NCBI GenBank assembly: GCA_021162935.1
Contig: JAGGXR010000152.1
Coordinates: 1 to 64,000 of the forward strand
Length of the DNA stretch: 64,000 bases
From: Deltaproteobacteria bacterium
GTDB lineage: Bacteria; Myxococcota_A; Polyangia; HGW-17; SLPX01
Direction: 5' to 3'
The translations under genes were made by a program, and so were the position numbers. The notes beneath the pieces are model-generated. The model searched no databases. It saw nothing but the letters and a program-made list of their open reading frames with translations, and was not told where the DNA came from. Below, piece after piece: positions 7,359-15,776 of this stretch; the stretch's first letter is position 1, and every line of letters starts with the position of its first letter.

Positions 7359-9260
7359 TCACTTCATCGGCAGACCGGTATGGCGTTCCAGCCAATGCCC
7401 CATCGTCTTGATGAACGTGAGATCGACCTTTCGATGCCAATCAGCATAGGACGCCATGCTGGAATGGTGCGGTTCCACCTTGAAGAGATGGTCGAGCATC
7501 GGAAAGATCTTGAGAAAAACATCTTTGTTGCCCGCCTGTTTGAGCATGGCGGCCATCTTCTTCGCATCCTTGGTGGGACTGACCTGCACGTCCTTGCCCC
7601 CGTCGAAAATCGCGACCGGGCAATGCACCTTGCGCACGTACGTCGCGATATTCAACTGGATATGGTCCGACAGCCACTTTCGGCTCAGGTGTCCCATTTT
7701 CCACTTCGTCTTGGACACAAGCTTCTCGTCCGGAACCTTGCCCGCCTTGATGGCCGCCACCGTCGCCTCGAATTGGGCCCGAGTCTTTTTGGCCTGGGCG
7801 GGCGGTGCGTTCTTGAGGACCAGATTCTCCATCTGCTCTCGCATGACATCCACGAGATTGCGGGCGGGTCCCGCCATCAGCACGATACCAGCCACCTTCT
7901 TGGGATGTTTCGCCGCCAGAATGACAGCCGTTATCCCCCCCTCGCTGTGCCCGATGATGAACACCTTGCCGGCCAGCACCTCCGGTCGCTTTTCCAGGAA
8001 GGTCAACGCCGCATCCGCATCAGCCACGAGGTCCCAATACCCGAGCTTTGCCGGATTCTTCCCCATGGATGTCTTGCCGGTCCCTCGATCGTCGGTACTG
8101 AGCACCACGAAGCCATGAGCAGCCAACCAATCCAGGATCTGCCACGTACCGATATCCAGTCCTGCTGCGAATCCATTCCGGTCTTCGCTGCCCGACCCGG
8201 AGATGAACAGAACCGCCGGATGGCGTCCCTTTGCCTTTGGTATCCGCAAGGACCCGGAAATGGACACGTCCCGTCCCGGCACCGTTACGTCCACATCGTT
8301 CCACGTGGCCTTGGATGGATGCTTGTAGGGTGGTGCGCCGGCCGACGCCAGGTTCAGGGTGGGCTCGGGCCGGTCTTCGCTCACGAAGGTCACCATCCCG
8401 CCACCGGTCGAAACCGATAGGATCCGGCCAGTCTTCCATCGAATCGTCTCCCCCAATGAATCCTTTAGAACCAGCGATCCGTCCTTTTCCTTCGGCCCAA
8501 CCTGAACATGATAGGGAATCGCGATGCCCGCCTTCGGGCTGTAAAACGACATGGCGATCGTCTGCCCGGCCTTGGGAGCCATCATGTCCAGGAGCAACTC
8601 CACGAGAAACACATGATTGTTTGCAAGAAGCGGCAGGCCGCCCGCCCAGGGCAGATCGACATTGGCGCTGCCTCCCTTGACGGATACCTTTTTGCCGTGG
8701 AACGTCATCTCGAACGTCATGCCGAGGGACGTCTTGCCCCAGTACCGAATGGGCACGGCCTTGTCATCCGTGACGAGGTGGGTCATTGCCCGCACCCGAC
8801 CTGTGAAGGTGCTGCCCAACTTGACCATGTCCAGGTCGATCTTGAACAGAAACTCGTGCTGCAACCCAGAACCAGCCGATCCGCCGACTGTTCCCTTCGT
8901 CCCCACATACTTCCCGAACGTGAATCCGGCCTCGACCGGCTTGCCGCCCTTGTGCTTCGGCTTTCCATATATGACGTAGATCATGTGCCTGCCAGGCTTC
9001 CAATTCGCCATTTGCGAGATGAGCCTGACCGGTTTCCAATTGACCGAGCCTTGGCGCTTCGAATCCGAAGGGGACCCACCGACCCGAGCCGCGGACTTCG
9101 ACCCAGAACCCGATGCTGTGCCGCCCGTCTTCGCAGCACCCGACCTGCTCTCCTTGTCCGACGACGATTTCTTGCCGCAGCCAACCGCTGGCAGGACCAA
9201 CGCCAACGCTCCAGCCAGCAACCACAGCACGAACACCGTCTTCTTGTACTCACGTGGCAT
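7359..9260 (-). CDS. Alpha/beta-hydrolase lipoprotein
   Basis: A 633-residue protein. ATG 9260 precedes the signal MPREYKKTVFVLWLLAG with a lipobox-like VGC (Cys28), then a Ser/Gly/Lys-rich linker. Residues about 70-320 are a beta-rich N-terminal domain without a recognised family. Residues about 330-633 form an alpha/beta hydrolase of the S9/dienelactone-hydrolase type: oxyanion region FISGSGSEDRNG, STDDRGTG, nucleophile elbow GHSEGG (Ser439), acid FDGGKD and His in MLDHLF. It is predicted to hydrolyse an ester or small peptide outside the cytoplasmic membrane; the substrate is unknown. It lies upstream of the CaiB-like gene on the same strand and the two may be co-transcribed. Confidence 0.85.
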   Translation of the reverse strand: MPREYKKTVFVLWLLAGALALVLPAVGCGKKSSSDKESRSGAAKTGGTASGSGSKSAARVGGSPSDSKRQGSVNWKPVRLISQMANWKPGRHMIYVIYGKPKHKGGKPVEAGFTFGKYVGTKGTVGGSAGSGLQHEFLFKIDLDMVKLGSTFTGRVRAMTHLVTDDKAVPIRYWGKTSLGMTFEMTFHGKKVSVKGGSANVDLPWAGGLPLLANNHVFLVELLLDMMAPKAGQTIAMSFYSPKAGIAIPYHVQVGPKEKDGSLVLKDSLGETIRWKTGRILSVSTGGGMVTFVSEDRPEPTLNLASAGAPPYKHPSKATWNDVDVTVPGRDVSISGSLRIPKAKGRHPAVLFISGSGSEDRNGFAAGLDIGTWQILDWLAAHGFVVLSTDDRGTGKTSMGKNPAKLGYWDLVADADAALTFLEKRPEVLAGKVFIIGHSEGGITAVILAAKHPKKVAGIVLMAGPARNLVDVMREQMENLVLKNAPPAQAKKTRAQFEATVAAIKAGKVPDEKLVSKTKWKMGHLSRKWLSDHIQLNIATYVRKVHCPVAIFDGGKDVQVSPTKDAKKMAAMLKQAGNKDVFLKIFPMLDHLFKVEPHHSSMASYADWHRKVDLTFIKTMGHWLERHTGLPMK

Positions 9261-9411
9261 GATAACGAATCCTTCCATTTCTGAATGCCCCCCCTGCCCT
9301 TTTCGCTCTCATTCCAATTTCGTTGCAAAGGCGGGCATCGAATGCCCCAGATGCTACCCAAGCCACGGTCGATACACAAGGGACGTTTTTCATTCGGGAA
9401 AGAGGGAATCG

Positions 9412-9441
9412 TTGACAGCAAAATCGAGCCTCTGGTACAGA
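9412..9441 (+). promoter_or_regulatory. Candidate promoter for the gctAB operon
   Basis: A perfect TTGACA (9412-9417), an 18-bp spacer and TACAGA (9436-9441). If used, the transcript would read through MITE-like copy A as a 5' leader before gctA. Confidence 0.35.
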
Positions 9442-9501
9442 TGGCGGGCAAGGCACGCTAACAGCGCGATCACAAAACGACAGACCGTGCGTTTCGGTCT
9501 C

Positions 9502-9659
9502 AGTCGGCTGTTCAAAATAAGGTTGCCAATTTGGCTCGCCGAGGCGCCTGTCTGGCACGAAGCGACGAGGTTGCGTACTGGTCGTACGCGACCGAGGAAC
9601 GACAAAGCCACACGGGATGGATGGCAGTTCCAAATGGCAGATTTATTCTGATCAGCCGA
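9502..9659 (+). mobile_element. MITE-like 158-bp repeat, copy A
   Basis: It has the same length as copy B (11413-11570) and aligns without gaps, with 126 of 158 positions identical by hand count. The ends are imperfect inverted repeats: TCGGCTGTTCAAAATAA at the left against TCGGCTGATCAGAATAA from the right, continuing as TTGCCAATTTGG against TGCCATTTGG. It encodes no transposase and no plausible protein. The right end touches the ribosome site of gctA. No target-site duplication is evident. Confidence 0.75.
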
Positions 9660-9673
9660 AAAGGAGGTACCAA

Positions 9674-10648
9674 ATGAGTAATCTCGCCTCGGGAAGAGGG
9701 GCGCTCTTCCAGAAGGAAAAGGTGGATGACCTGCGCCATTGGGTTCGAGAAAACAAGCCCAAGGGACTCATGTCCAAAGTGATGTCCGAGCAGGAAGCCA
9801 TCGCTAAGTTCATGACCGAAGGTTGCTACCTCGGGGTGGAACTGTATGGGTCGGTGCGCTGCCCCATGTCGCTCGTGCGCGAAGTGGTCCGACAGGGAAT
9901 CGGCAACCTGCGTCTCGCCGGCCAGGGCGTGCTCGAAAACGACCTACTCATCGCGGCGGGGCTCGTCAAAAAACTGGATATCACCTACCACGGATACGAA
10001 GTTTTCGGCATCTCACCCGTGCTGCGTCGGGCCTGCGAGTCGGGTGAGGTGGAGACGGTCGAATGGTCCAACGCGGCGCTGGCCTGGCGGTTCAAGGCAG
10101 CGGCCATGGGGCTGCCCTTCCTTCCCGTGCGCTCCATGCTGGGAACGGACACGTTCACGTACAGCGCGGCAAAGGAAATCGAATGTCCCTTCACCGGGCA
10201 GAAGCTTGTCGCCCTGCCCGCTCTGACCCTCGACGTGGGGCTCATCCACGTCCACCGATGCGACGAATACGGAAATGCGCAGATCGACGGGATCTCCGGA
10301 TTTGCATCGGAGATGGCGCGGGCCTCGAAGCGACTCATCATTTCGACTGAGGAGATCGTACCTCACGAAGAAATCCAGAAATATCCGGAACGAACCATCA
10401 TTCCGTACTATATCGTGGACGCGGTGGTCCACGCTCCGGGCGGCGCCCTTCCAGGCGAAATGCCCTACGTGTACTGGCGCGACGAAAAACATATGAACCT
10501 CTACTTCGAGCAGGCCAAGAATGCGGAAGGCGTGGAACAGTACGTGGAAAAATGGGTCCGAGGCACGAAAGACCACGAGGACTTCATGAAAAAGCTGGGC
10601 GGCGCGGAACGGTTCGAGCAGCTCAAGGCGCAGGCGACTCGGAGGTGA
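9674..10648 (+). CDS. gctA: Family I CoA-transferase, subunit A (glutaconate CoA-transferase GctA-like)
   Basis: A 324-residue protein starting at ATG 9674 behind AAGGAGGTACCAA. It matches the alpha subunit of glutaconate/3-oxoacid-type CoA-transferases: an N-terminal MSEQEAIAKFM, then G-V-E-L-Y-G-S-V-R-C-P-M-S-L-V-R-E-V, GQGVLENDLLIAAGLVKK, LPVRSMLGTDTF, and the LIHVHRCDEYGNAQIDG segment. With GctB it would exchange CoA between an acyl-CoA and a dicarboxylic or related acid; the acid substrate cannot be read from sequence. The start of gctB is 4 bp beyond the stop, so the two are translationally linked. The pair is bracketed by two MITE-like repeats. Confidence 0.85.
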   Translation: MSNLASGRGALFQKEKVDDLRHWVRENKPKGLMSKVMSEQEAIAKFMTEGCYLGVELYGSVRCPMSLVREVVRQGIGNLRLAGQGVLENDLLIAAGLVKKLDITYHGYEVFGISPVLRRACESGEVETVEWSNAALAWRFKAAAMGLPFLPVRSMLGTDTFTYSAAKEIECPFTGQKLVALPALTLDVGLIHVHRCDEYGNAQIDGISGFASEMARASKRLIISTEEIVPHEEIQKYPERTIIPYYIVDAVVHAPGGALPGEMPYVYWRDEKHMNLYFEQAKNAEGVEQYVEKWVRGTKDHEDFMKKLGGAERFEQLKAQATRR

Positions 10649-10651
10649 GCC

Positions 10652-11413
10652 ATGACTGAGTACAACAAAAGTGAACTGCTCATCTGCACGGCGGCGCGCC
10701 AGATGGCGGACAACACAATCTGCTTCATCGGAACCGGTATCCCCATGCTCGCCGCCGCCCTGGCCAAGCGAACGCACGCTCCCAATCTGGTGGCGGCCTT
10801 CGAATTCGGCGGGGTAGGACCGGACCTGGAGAAATTACCCCTTGCGGTTGGAGGTTCGAGAACCTTCCATCGGGCGGAAATCGCTTCATCCATCTGCGAT
10901 CTCATGGAGGCGGCAGCCAGAGGCTACGTGGAGTACGGATTCCTGGGCGGCGCACAGATCGACCCGTACGGAAACCTGAACGCCACAGTCATCGGCGATC
11001 ACGATCGGCCCAAAGTGCGATTTCCGGGCAGTGGCGGAGCCAATGACATTGGATCGCTGTGCTGGAAGACCATCGCCATCATGCGACACGGAAAGAAACG
11101 CTTCGTTCCCAAAGTCGGCTTCTTGACCACGGCAGGGTACCTGGATGGACCGGGAGCCAGAGAACAGGCTGGCCTGCCTTCCGGTAGCGGCCCCTATCGT
11201 GTGGTGACGGATCTGGCACTGATGGGCTACGACGATGAAACGAAACGCATGAAACTGCTCGCGCTCCAGCCGGGCGTTACGGCTGAACAGGTGCAGGCGG
11301 AAACAGGGTTCGAGTTGATGATTCCAGACGACGTTGCGGTCAACGATGAACCCACCGATGAAGAACTCCGGCTCCTGCGCGAAGAGATCGATCCAGACCA
11401 CCTTTACACGTAA
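10652..11413 (+). CDS. gctB: Family I CoA-transferase, subunit B (glutaconate CoA-transferase GctB-like)
   Basis: A 253-residue protein. It carries the beta-subunit features of family I CoA-transferases: FIGTGIPMLAAALAK near the N terminus, AAFEFGGVGP with Glu51 at the position expected for the glutamate that forms the gamma-glutamyl-CoA intermediate, then EYGFLGGAQIDPYGNLN and PGSGGANDIGS. It pairs with GctA directly upstream (TGA-GCC-ATG spacing) with SD-like AGGTGAGCC. Family knowledge makes a heterotetramer or octamer likely. The stop codon TAA marks the left boundary of MITE-like copy B. Confidence 0.86.
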   Translation: MTEYNKSELLICTAARQMADNTICFIGTGIPMLAAALAKRTHAPNLVAAFEFGGVGPDLEKLPLAVGGSRTFHRAEIASSICDLMEAAARGYVEYGFLGGAQIDPYGNLNATVIGDHDRPKVRFPGSGGANDIGSLCWKTIAIMRHGKKRFVPKVGFLTTAGYLDGPGAREQAGLPSGSGPYRVVTDLALMGYDDETKRMKLLALQPGVTAEQVQAETGFELMIPDDVAVNDEPTDEELRLLREEIDPDHLYT

Positions 11414-11570
11414 GTCGGCTGTTCAAATTGAGATTGCCAATTTGGGGCGCCGAGGCACCCGTCTGGCACGAAACGCCGAGGGCGCGTCCTGGTAGCATGC
11501 AGGCCAGCAGAGACAAAGCCAGGCGCGATGGCTCGCGGTTCCAGATGGCAAATCTATGCTGATCAGCCGA
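11413..11570 (+). mobile_element. MITE-like 158-bp repeat, copy B
   Basis: Its outer base is the last base of the gctB stop codon, followed by GTCGGCTGTTCAAATTGA; it ends in GCTGATCAGCCGA. The left arm TCGGCTGTTCAAATTGAGAT and the complement of the right arm, TCGGCTGATCAGCATAGAT, form an inverted repeat. About 80% identity to copy A, in the same orientation, with gctAB exactly between the two. Confidence 0.75.
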
Positions 11571-11912
11571 CGAAGATAAGCGGATTCTGTCTTCTTCAGC
11601 TCGAACAGTCCAACCCAATGGGCCCCATGCCCACGCGGCCATCTATCATTCCAAGAGGCATGCTGCGCTGAAATCCATAGGCTTGCCTACTTCCAAATGT
11701 GGTTTTGATCCTTTTCAATGGAACTCAGTTCGATTATTGTACCCAAGAAGATAGGAAGGTCCCAAGTACCTGCACGGTCCAGACATCACCGGTACCACTA
11801 TCGGTGATGCAGCGCACAGGGATCCCCGGCGGTCAAACAAACCACGGTCCTCTGTCACGGACCCGCCATCCACAATGGATGCGCAGATGGCCATTTCGTT
11901 GCGAGGAAGACG
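11414..11912 (+). other. 499-bp intergenic region after gctB
   Basis: The first third is MITE-like copy B. From 11571 to 11912 nothing beyond scattered short frames is visible; the ribosome site GAGGAAG just before 11913 belongs to the next gene. Confidence 0.55.
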
Positions 11913-13196
11913 ATGATTCGACAAAAAAACGTACGTTATCTGTGGTTCTTGACTGTTTGCTCCGCTGCAGTGGTTGGTTGCGCCGCGGGAGGCTACACGC
12001 CGGCTCACGAAACGAGTTGCAATGATGGAGTGGACAACGATGGCGACCATTTCACCGATTGCGCGGACTCGGACTGCAGAGGCTTTGCTGGCTGCAGCAA
12101 CATGCAGCCAGAAACGGTCTGCAACGACGGCAACGACAACGACGGCGACGGATTGATCGACTGCCTCGATCCGGACTGCACAGGCAGCGCCGCCTGCCTG
12201 ACCACCGAGATCTGCAACAACGGAATCGACGACGATGACAATGGCGCGATCGACTGCACCGATCCGAAATGCAACAACTCCCCATACTGTGCCGGCCACG
12301 AGAACTGCACGAACGGGCTCGACGACGACAATGACGGACAAACCGACTGTGCGGACTCGGACTGCTCGAGCGCACCCTCGTGCCAAGCAAATCACGAAAT
12401 ATGTAACAATGGAATCGACGACGACGGCGACAACTTTGTCGATTGCGACGATGCCGATTGCTTTTCGGACCCGGCTTGCGCCCCCACACAAGAAATATGC
12501 AACAACGGAATCGACGATGACAACGATGGAGCCACCGACTGCAACGATCCCGACTGCGTGACCTCTCAGTACTGCAAAGAAATATGCAACAACGGAATCG
12601 ACGACGACAGCGACGGTCACACCGACTGTGCGGACTCGGACTGCGCGTCGGACTCGGCCTGCAACACGCAAGGCCTGTCTTGCATGGCGATCAACAACTG
12701 CTACGGCTGCTGTGCCAGCGGGGACAACTCCTGCTACGATGCCTGCGACAGCGCGGGATCGCCCACTGGGTCGAATGAGATGACCGCGTATCTGTCCTGC
12801 GCGCAGACCAACTGTTCGACTGAATGCCAGACGAGCCAGGATGCCTGTTCTCAATGTACTGGGCAATACTGCCAATCCCAGGCGGATGCCTGCGACTGGG
12901 ACCCCAGCGGGACGCAGGGCTGCAACGCACTCAACACCTGCCTTGGAACCTGCCCAGCCATGGCCGCACAAGGCAGCGGCAGCAGTTCGACCTGCCCCTC
13001 TGATTCTGGGCTCACATGCATCGACAACTGCTTCTACCACTCCTCATCCCAAGCCGTGAGCCTGCTCTTCGCCGTGCTCGACTGCCTGGACCAGAACTGT
13101 CAAACCGAGTGCTACGGAACCGGCAGCCAAACGGACTGTCAAAACTGCCAAAGCGCCTACTGCTCGAACGAAGCCTCGGCCTGCGACAATAACTAA
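11913..13196 (+). CDS. MopE-type Cys/Asp-rich repeat lipoprotein
   Basis: A 427-residue protein with a signal ending in VVGCAAGG (lipobox). Residues about 35-260 hold seven tandem repeats of the form E[13 protein letters not shown](2)-D-C-x-D-x-D-C (putative metal-binding motif of MopE and myxobacterial proteins), rich in the Asp pattern of calcium sites. Residues about 260-427 form a different Cys-rich domain: a CYGCC segment, then two copies of a helical pattern with paired Cys ([12 protein letters not shown] / [13 protein letters not shown], each followed by CxxCxxxYC). Export, disulfides and calcium binding are inferred; the ligand is unknown. It is convergent with the thiolase gene, whose stop is 25 bp away. 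Confidence 0.8.
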   Translation: MIRQKNVRYLWFLTVCSAAVVGCAAGGYTPAHETSCNDGVDNDGDHFTDCADSDCRGFAGCSNMQPETVCNDGNDNDGDGLIDCLDPDCTGSAACLTTEICNNGIDDDDNGAIDCTDPKCNNSPYCAGHENCTNGLDDDNDGQTDCADSDCSSAPSCQANHEICNNGIDDDGDNFVDCDDADCFSDPACAPTQEICNNGIDDDNDGATDCNDPDCVTSQYCKEICNNGIDDDSDGHTDCADSDCASDSACNTQGLSCMAINNCYGCCASGDNSCYDACDSAGSPTGSNEMTAYLSCAQTNCSTECQTSQDACSQCTGQYCQSQADACDWDPSGTQGCNALNTCLGTCPAMAAQGSGSSSTCPSDSGLTCIDNCFYHSSSQAVSLLFAVLDCLDQNCQTECYGTGSQTDCQNCQSAYCSNEASACDNN

Positions 13197-13221
13197 AATC
13201 TGCGAGAAAAGACGCGCTGTA

Positions 13222-14472
13222 TCAGGACTTCGTTCGTGGCACGCGAACCACGGCGGCATCGCCTTGGGCCAGACCACCGCAGATGGCGCATGCTCCAAGT
13301 CCGCCGCCACGCCGCATCAACTCGTAGATCATGGTCAGCAGAATCCTGGCGCCGGACGCCCCGACAGGATGGCCGATCGCCACCGCACCACCGTTCACAT
13401 TGAGACGATCACGGATCCACTGAGTCCGGTCCGGGTCGCCACCGGCAAGGAGCTTGGATGCCACCAACGGCATGGCGGCAAAGGCCTCGTTGATCTCGAA
13501 CAGAGCCACGTCATCGAGTTTCAGCCCCGCTTGATCCAATGCCGCTTGGATGGCCGGGGCCGGAACCTCGGCGATGAGCCTCGGTTCCATGGCCACCGAG
13601 GCAACGGACAGCACTTCGGCCAGAATCGTCAGGTCACGGCGCTCGGCCTCGGCACGACTCGTGACGAGGACCATAGCGGCGCCGGCGTTCAAACCAGGAG
13701 CATTGCCTGCCGTCACCGTCGGGCTGCCGTAGACCGTTTTGAGTCGCTCCAGCTTTTCCATGCTCGTATCCGGTCTGGGAGATTCATCTTGGTCGACGAC
13801 GACCGATTCTCCGCGCCGACCCTGGACCGTGATGGGCACGATTTCACATTCGAATTTTCCCTCGGCCTGAGCCTGGGCATATCGTTGTTGACTGAGCAGC
13901 GCCCAACGGTCCTGTTCCTCCCTGCCGATGTCATGTTCCACGGCGACCTGGCCGGCATCCACCGAAACCGGATTGTAATTCGGATACGACATGGTAAAAA
14001 GTTCGTCGCGCAACGCGAGATGACCCACCTTGGTGCCCCAACGAACGGACGCGTCGAGTTGAAGAGGAACACGGCTCATATTTTCAGCCCCGCCTGCAAG
14101 CACCAGCGAGGCGTCCCCGCATCGAACCGCCCGGCCGGCGAGCTGCACCGCAGCCAAGGACGAACAGCAGGCCCGGTCCAGGGTCATCGAAACGGTTTTG
14201 GGAGGAAATCCGGCCCGCAACAGGGCCTGGCGGGCCACCACGGGAGCCATGGTACCCGTTTCCGCCTGACTGCAGACCCCCAAGTAAATCTCGTCCAACT
14301 CCGACGCATCGAGGTCCACCCGATCCACGCAGGCCTTCATGACATGGGCGGCCAGGTCCACGGCAGAAACGTCCTTGAGAAGCCCTCCGAAGCGGCCGAA
14401 GGCCGTTCGCACGGCTGATGCAATCACCACCTGCCGCTCCGGATCCGAGTCCCACCAATGTGACGTCGTCAT
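13222..14472 (-). CDS. Thiolase (acetyl-CoA C-acyltransferase)
   Basis: A 416-residue protein, normal for the family; ATG 14472 follows GAGGTGAGAAGCC. The acyl-accepting Cys is at 102 in LDRACCSSLAAVQLA. The family usually reads C-A/G-S-G here, so the Gly is replaced by Ser and a second Cys is present. VLAGGAENMSRVP, NVNGGAVAIGHPVGASGAR (active-site His) and the C-terminal CAICGGLAQGDA (second Cys) are intact. It catalyses thiolytic cleavage of 3-oxoacyl-CoA or the reverse condensation. With CaiB and GctAB nearby it fits a fatty-, dicarboxylic- or branched-acid CoA pathway; direction and chain length are not evident. Confidence 0.9.
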   Translation of the reverse strand: MTTSHWWDSDPERQVVIASAVRTAFGRFGGLLKDVSAVDLAAHVMKACVDRVDLDASELDEIYLGVCSQAETGTMAPVVARQALLRAGFPPKTVSMTLDRACCSSLAAVQLAGRAVRCGDASLVLAGGAENMSRVPLQLDASVRWGTKVGHLALRDELFTMSYPNYNPVSVDAGQVAVEHDIGREEQDRWALLSQQRYAQAQAEGKFECEIVPITVQGRRGESVVVDQDESPRPDTSMEKLERLKTVYGSPTVTAGNAPGLNAGAAMVLVTSRAEAERRDLTILAEVLSVASVAMEPRLIAEVPAPAIQAALDQAGLKLDDVALFEINEAFAAMPLVASKLLAGGDPDRTQWIRDRLNVNGGAVAIGHPVGASGARILLTMIYELMRRGGGLGACAICGGLAQGDAAVVRVPRTKS

Positions 14473-14846
14473 GGCTTCTCACCTCACTGGCCGTGGTTCG
14501 TGATGCCCACAGCCGCAGCGGCCTGCCCCTGGCCCAACAACCGAAATGGAAAAAACATCCTGATCGCACGACGAGATTACGAGTTGAGGCCAATCGAAAT
14601 CAAGAAGAAATCGACAGGCCCAAAAGATCGTCGCGAGTTAGCCCCATCTAACTTATGTTTGCTGTATTATTTCATGCATCTGGACATATTCTACCCGCGC
14701 GCTATACAAAACCCTTGCCTTTCCGTCACTTCGCACTACATTAAGAGCAACAAAGGACCGTCACAAACCACGGTTTCGGCCAAGCCCCAAGGGAGCGCCG
14801 ACTGAGCATTCGCCGAGGCACGTGATCAGACAAGAAAGGGATCGAG
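14473..14846. other. 374-bp divergent promoter region between thiolase and nifU
   Basis: The right half is more AT-rich than its surroundings, as expected for promoters. One candidate nifU promoter is visible (14715-14742). No gene or strong operator was found. Confidence 0.5.
14715..14742 (+). promoter_or_regulatory. Weak candidate promoter for nifU-nifS
   Basis: TTGCCT (14715-14720), a 16-bp spacer and TACATT (14737-14742), in an AT-rich stretch about 100 bp before nifU. Weak consensus. Confidence 0.25.
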
Positions 14847-15719
14847 ATGGCGTGGGACTACACGGACAAGGTCAAGGAATACTACAGACACCCCAAAAAC
14901 GTCGGCGAAGTGGAAGCCCCGGATGCAGTAGGCGAAGTCGGCTCCATCGTGTGCGGCGATGCCCTGCGTCTGACTTTGAAGGTGGATCCGGAGACAAAAA
15001 TCATCACGGATGCGAAGTTTCAGACCTTCGGTTGCGGCAGTGCGATCGCCTCCTCCTCTGCCCTGACCGAGATGATTCTGGGCAAATCCCTCGACGATGC
15101 CGCTCAGGTGACCAATCAACAGATTGCAGATTTCCTCGGAGGACTCCCCCCGGAAAAAATGCACTGCTCGGTCATGGGAATGGACGCCCTGGAAGCGGCC
15201 ATTGCAGATTATCGTGGAGAGGAACACAAGCATACCGACGAAGATGAAGGCAAGATCGTGTGCCACTGTTTCGGTATCACCGACAAGTACATCGAACGCG
15301 CCATTCGGGACAACAAATTGACCTCGGTCGAGGACGTGACCAACTACACCAAGGCCGGAGGCGGTTGCGGCAGTTGCCATGATGAAATCGAGTCGATTCT
15401 GTTCAGGGTGCGCAGCGAACAGGCCAAGGAGGCCAAGGAACACGGTGAGACGCCCCGAAAAAAGAAACGCATGAGCACCCTCCAAAAGATCAAGCTCATC
15501 GAAGAGACCATCGACCAAGAAATTCGCCCGGCCCTCCAACAAGATGGAGGCGACCTGGACCTCATCGATGTGGAAGGCAACGAGGTCATCGTCGCCTTCC
15601 GCGGATTCTGCAGCGGCTGCGTCGCGTCCCACCTGACCCTGGAAGGAATCCAAATGAAGCTGCGCGAGGTCGTCCTTCCGGACCTCGTGGTCGTCGAAGA
15701 CCGAGACGAGCAACTCTAG
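14847..15719 (+). CDS. nifU: NifU-type Fe-S scaffold (IscU + ferredoxin-like + Nfu domains)
   Basis: A 290-residue full-length NifU. Residues 1-125 are an IscU domain with scaffold Cys36, Cys63 and Cys107 (IVCGDAL, FGCGSA, MHCSVMG). Residues about 135-180 are a BFD-like [2Fe-2S] domain with CHC (139, 141) and CGSC (174, 177). Residues about 210-290 are an Nfu domain with FCSGCVAS (Cys255, Cys258). It builds transient Fe-S clusters from sulfur delivered by NifS and passes them to apoproteins. The nifS gene starts 57 bp downstream. No nitrogenase gene is seen, so a general housekeeping role, as in other anaerobe-like NIF systems, is the likelier reading. Confidence 0.93.
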   Translation: MAWDYTDKVKEYYRHPKNVGEVEAPDAVGEVGSIVCGDALRLTLKVDPETKIITDAKFQTFGCGSAIASSSALTEMILGKSLDDAAQVTNQQIADFLGGLPPEKMHCSVMGMDALEAAIADYRGEEHKHTDEDEGKIVCHCFGITDKYIERAIRDNKLTSVEDVTNYTKAGGGCGSCHDEIESILFRVRSEQAKEAKEHGETPRKKKRMSTLQKIKLIEETIDQEIRPALQQDGGDLDLIDVEGNEVIVAFRGFCSGCVASHLTLEGIQMKLREVVLPDLVVVEDRDEQL

Positions 15720-15776
15720 GACGACAGGCCACAGCAAACGAACTGGACCGGTGGTCCAAGAAGACGAAGGACGAAC

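Larger units (their letters stand above)
9261..9673. other. 413-bp divergent intergenic region before gctA
   Basis: It holds a candidate plus-strand promoter (9412-9441) and MITE-like copy A (9502-9659), whose right end abuts the AAAAGGAGG ribosome site of gctA. No gene is supported. Confidence 0.6.

Noticed and set aside
7335-8420. 361-codon plus-strand frame opposite the alpha/beta-hydrolase
   Set aside because: Opposite a protein with a complete catalytic triad and lipoprotein signal; no ribosome site.
11715-13040. Long minus-strand open frame opposite the MopE-type gene
   Set aside because: It is antisense to a repeat gene with biased codons; the protein is low-complexity V/A/I repeat sequence without a ribosome site, while the plus strand has signal, lipobox and Cys spacing.
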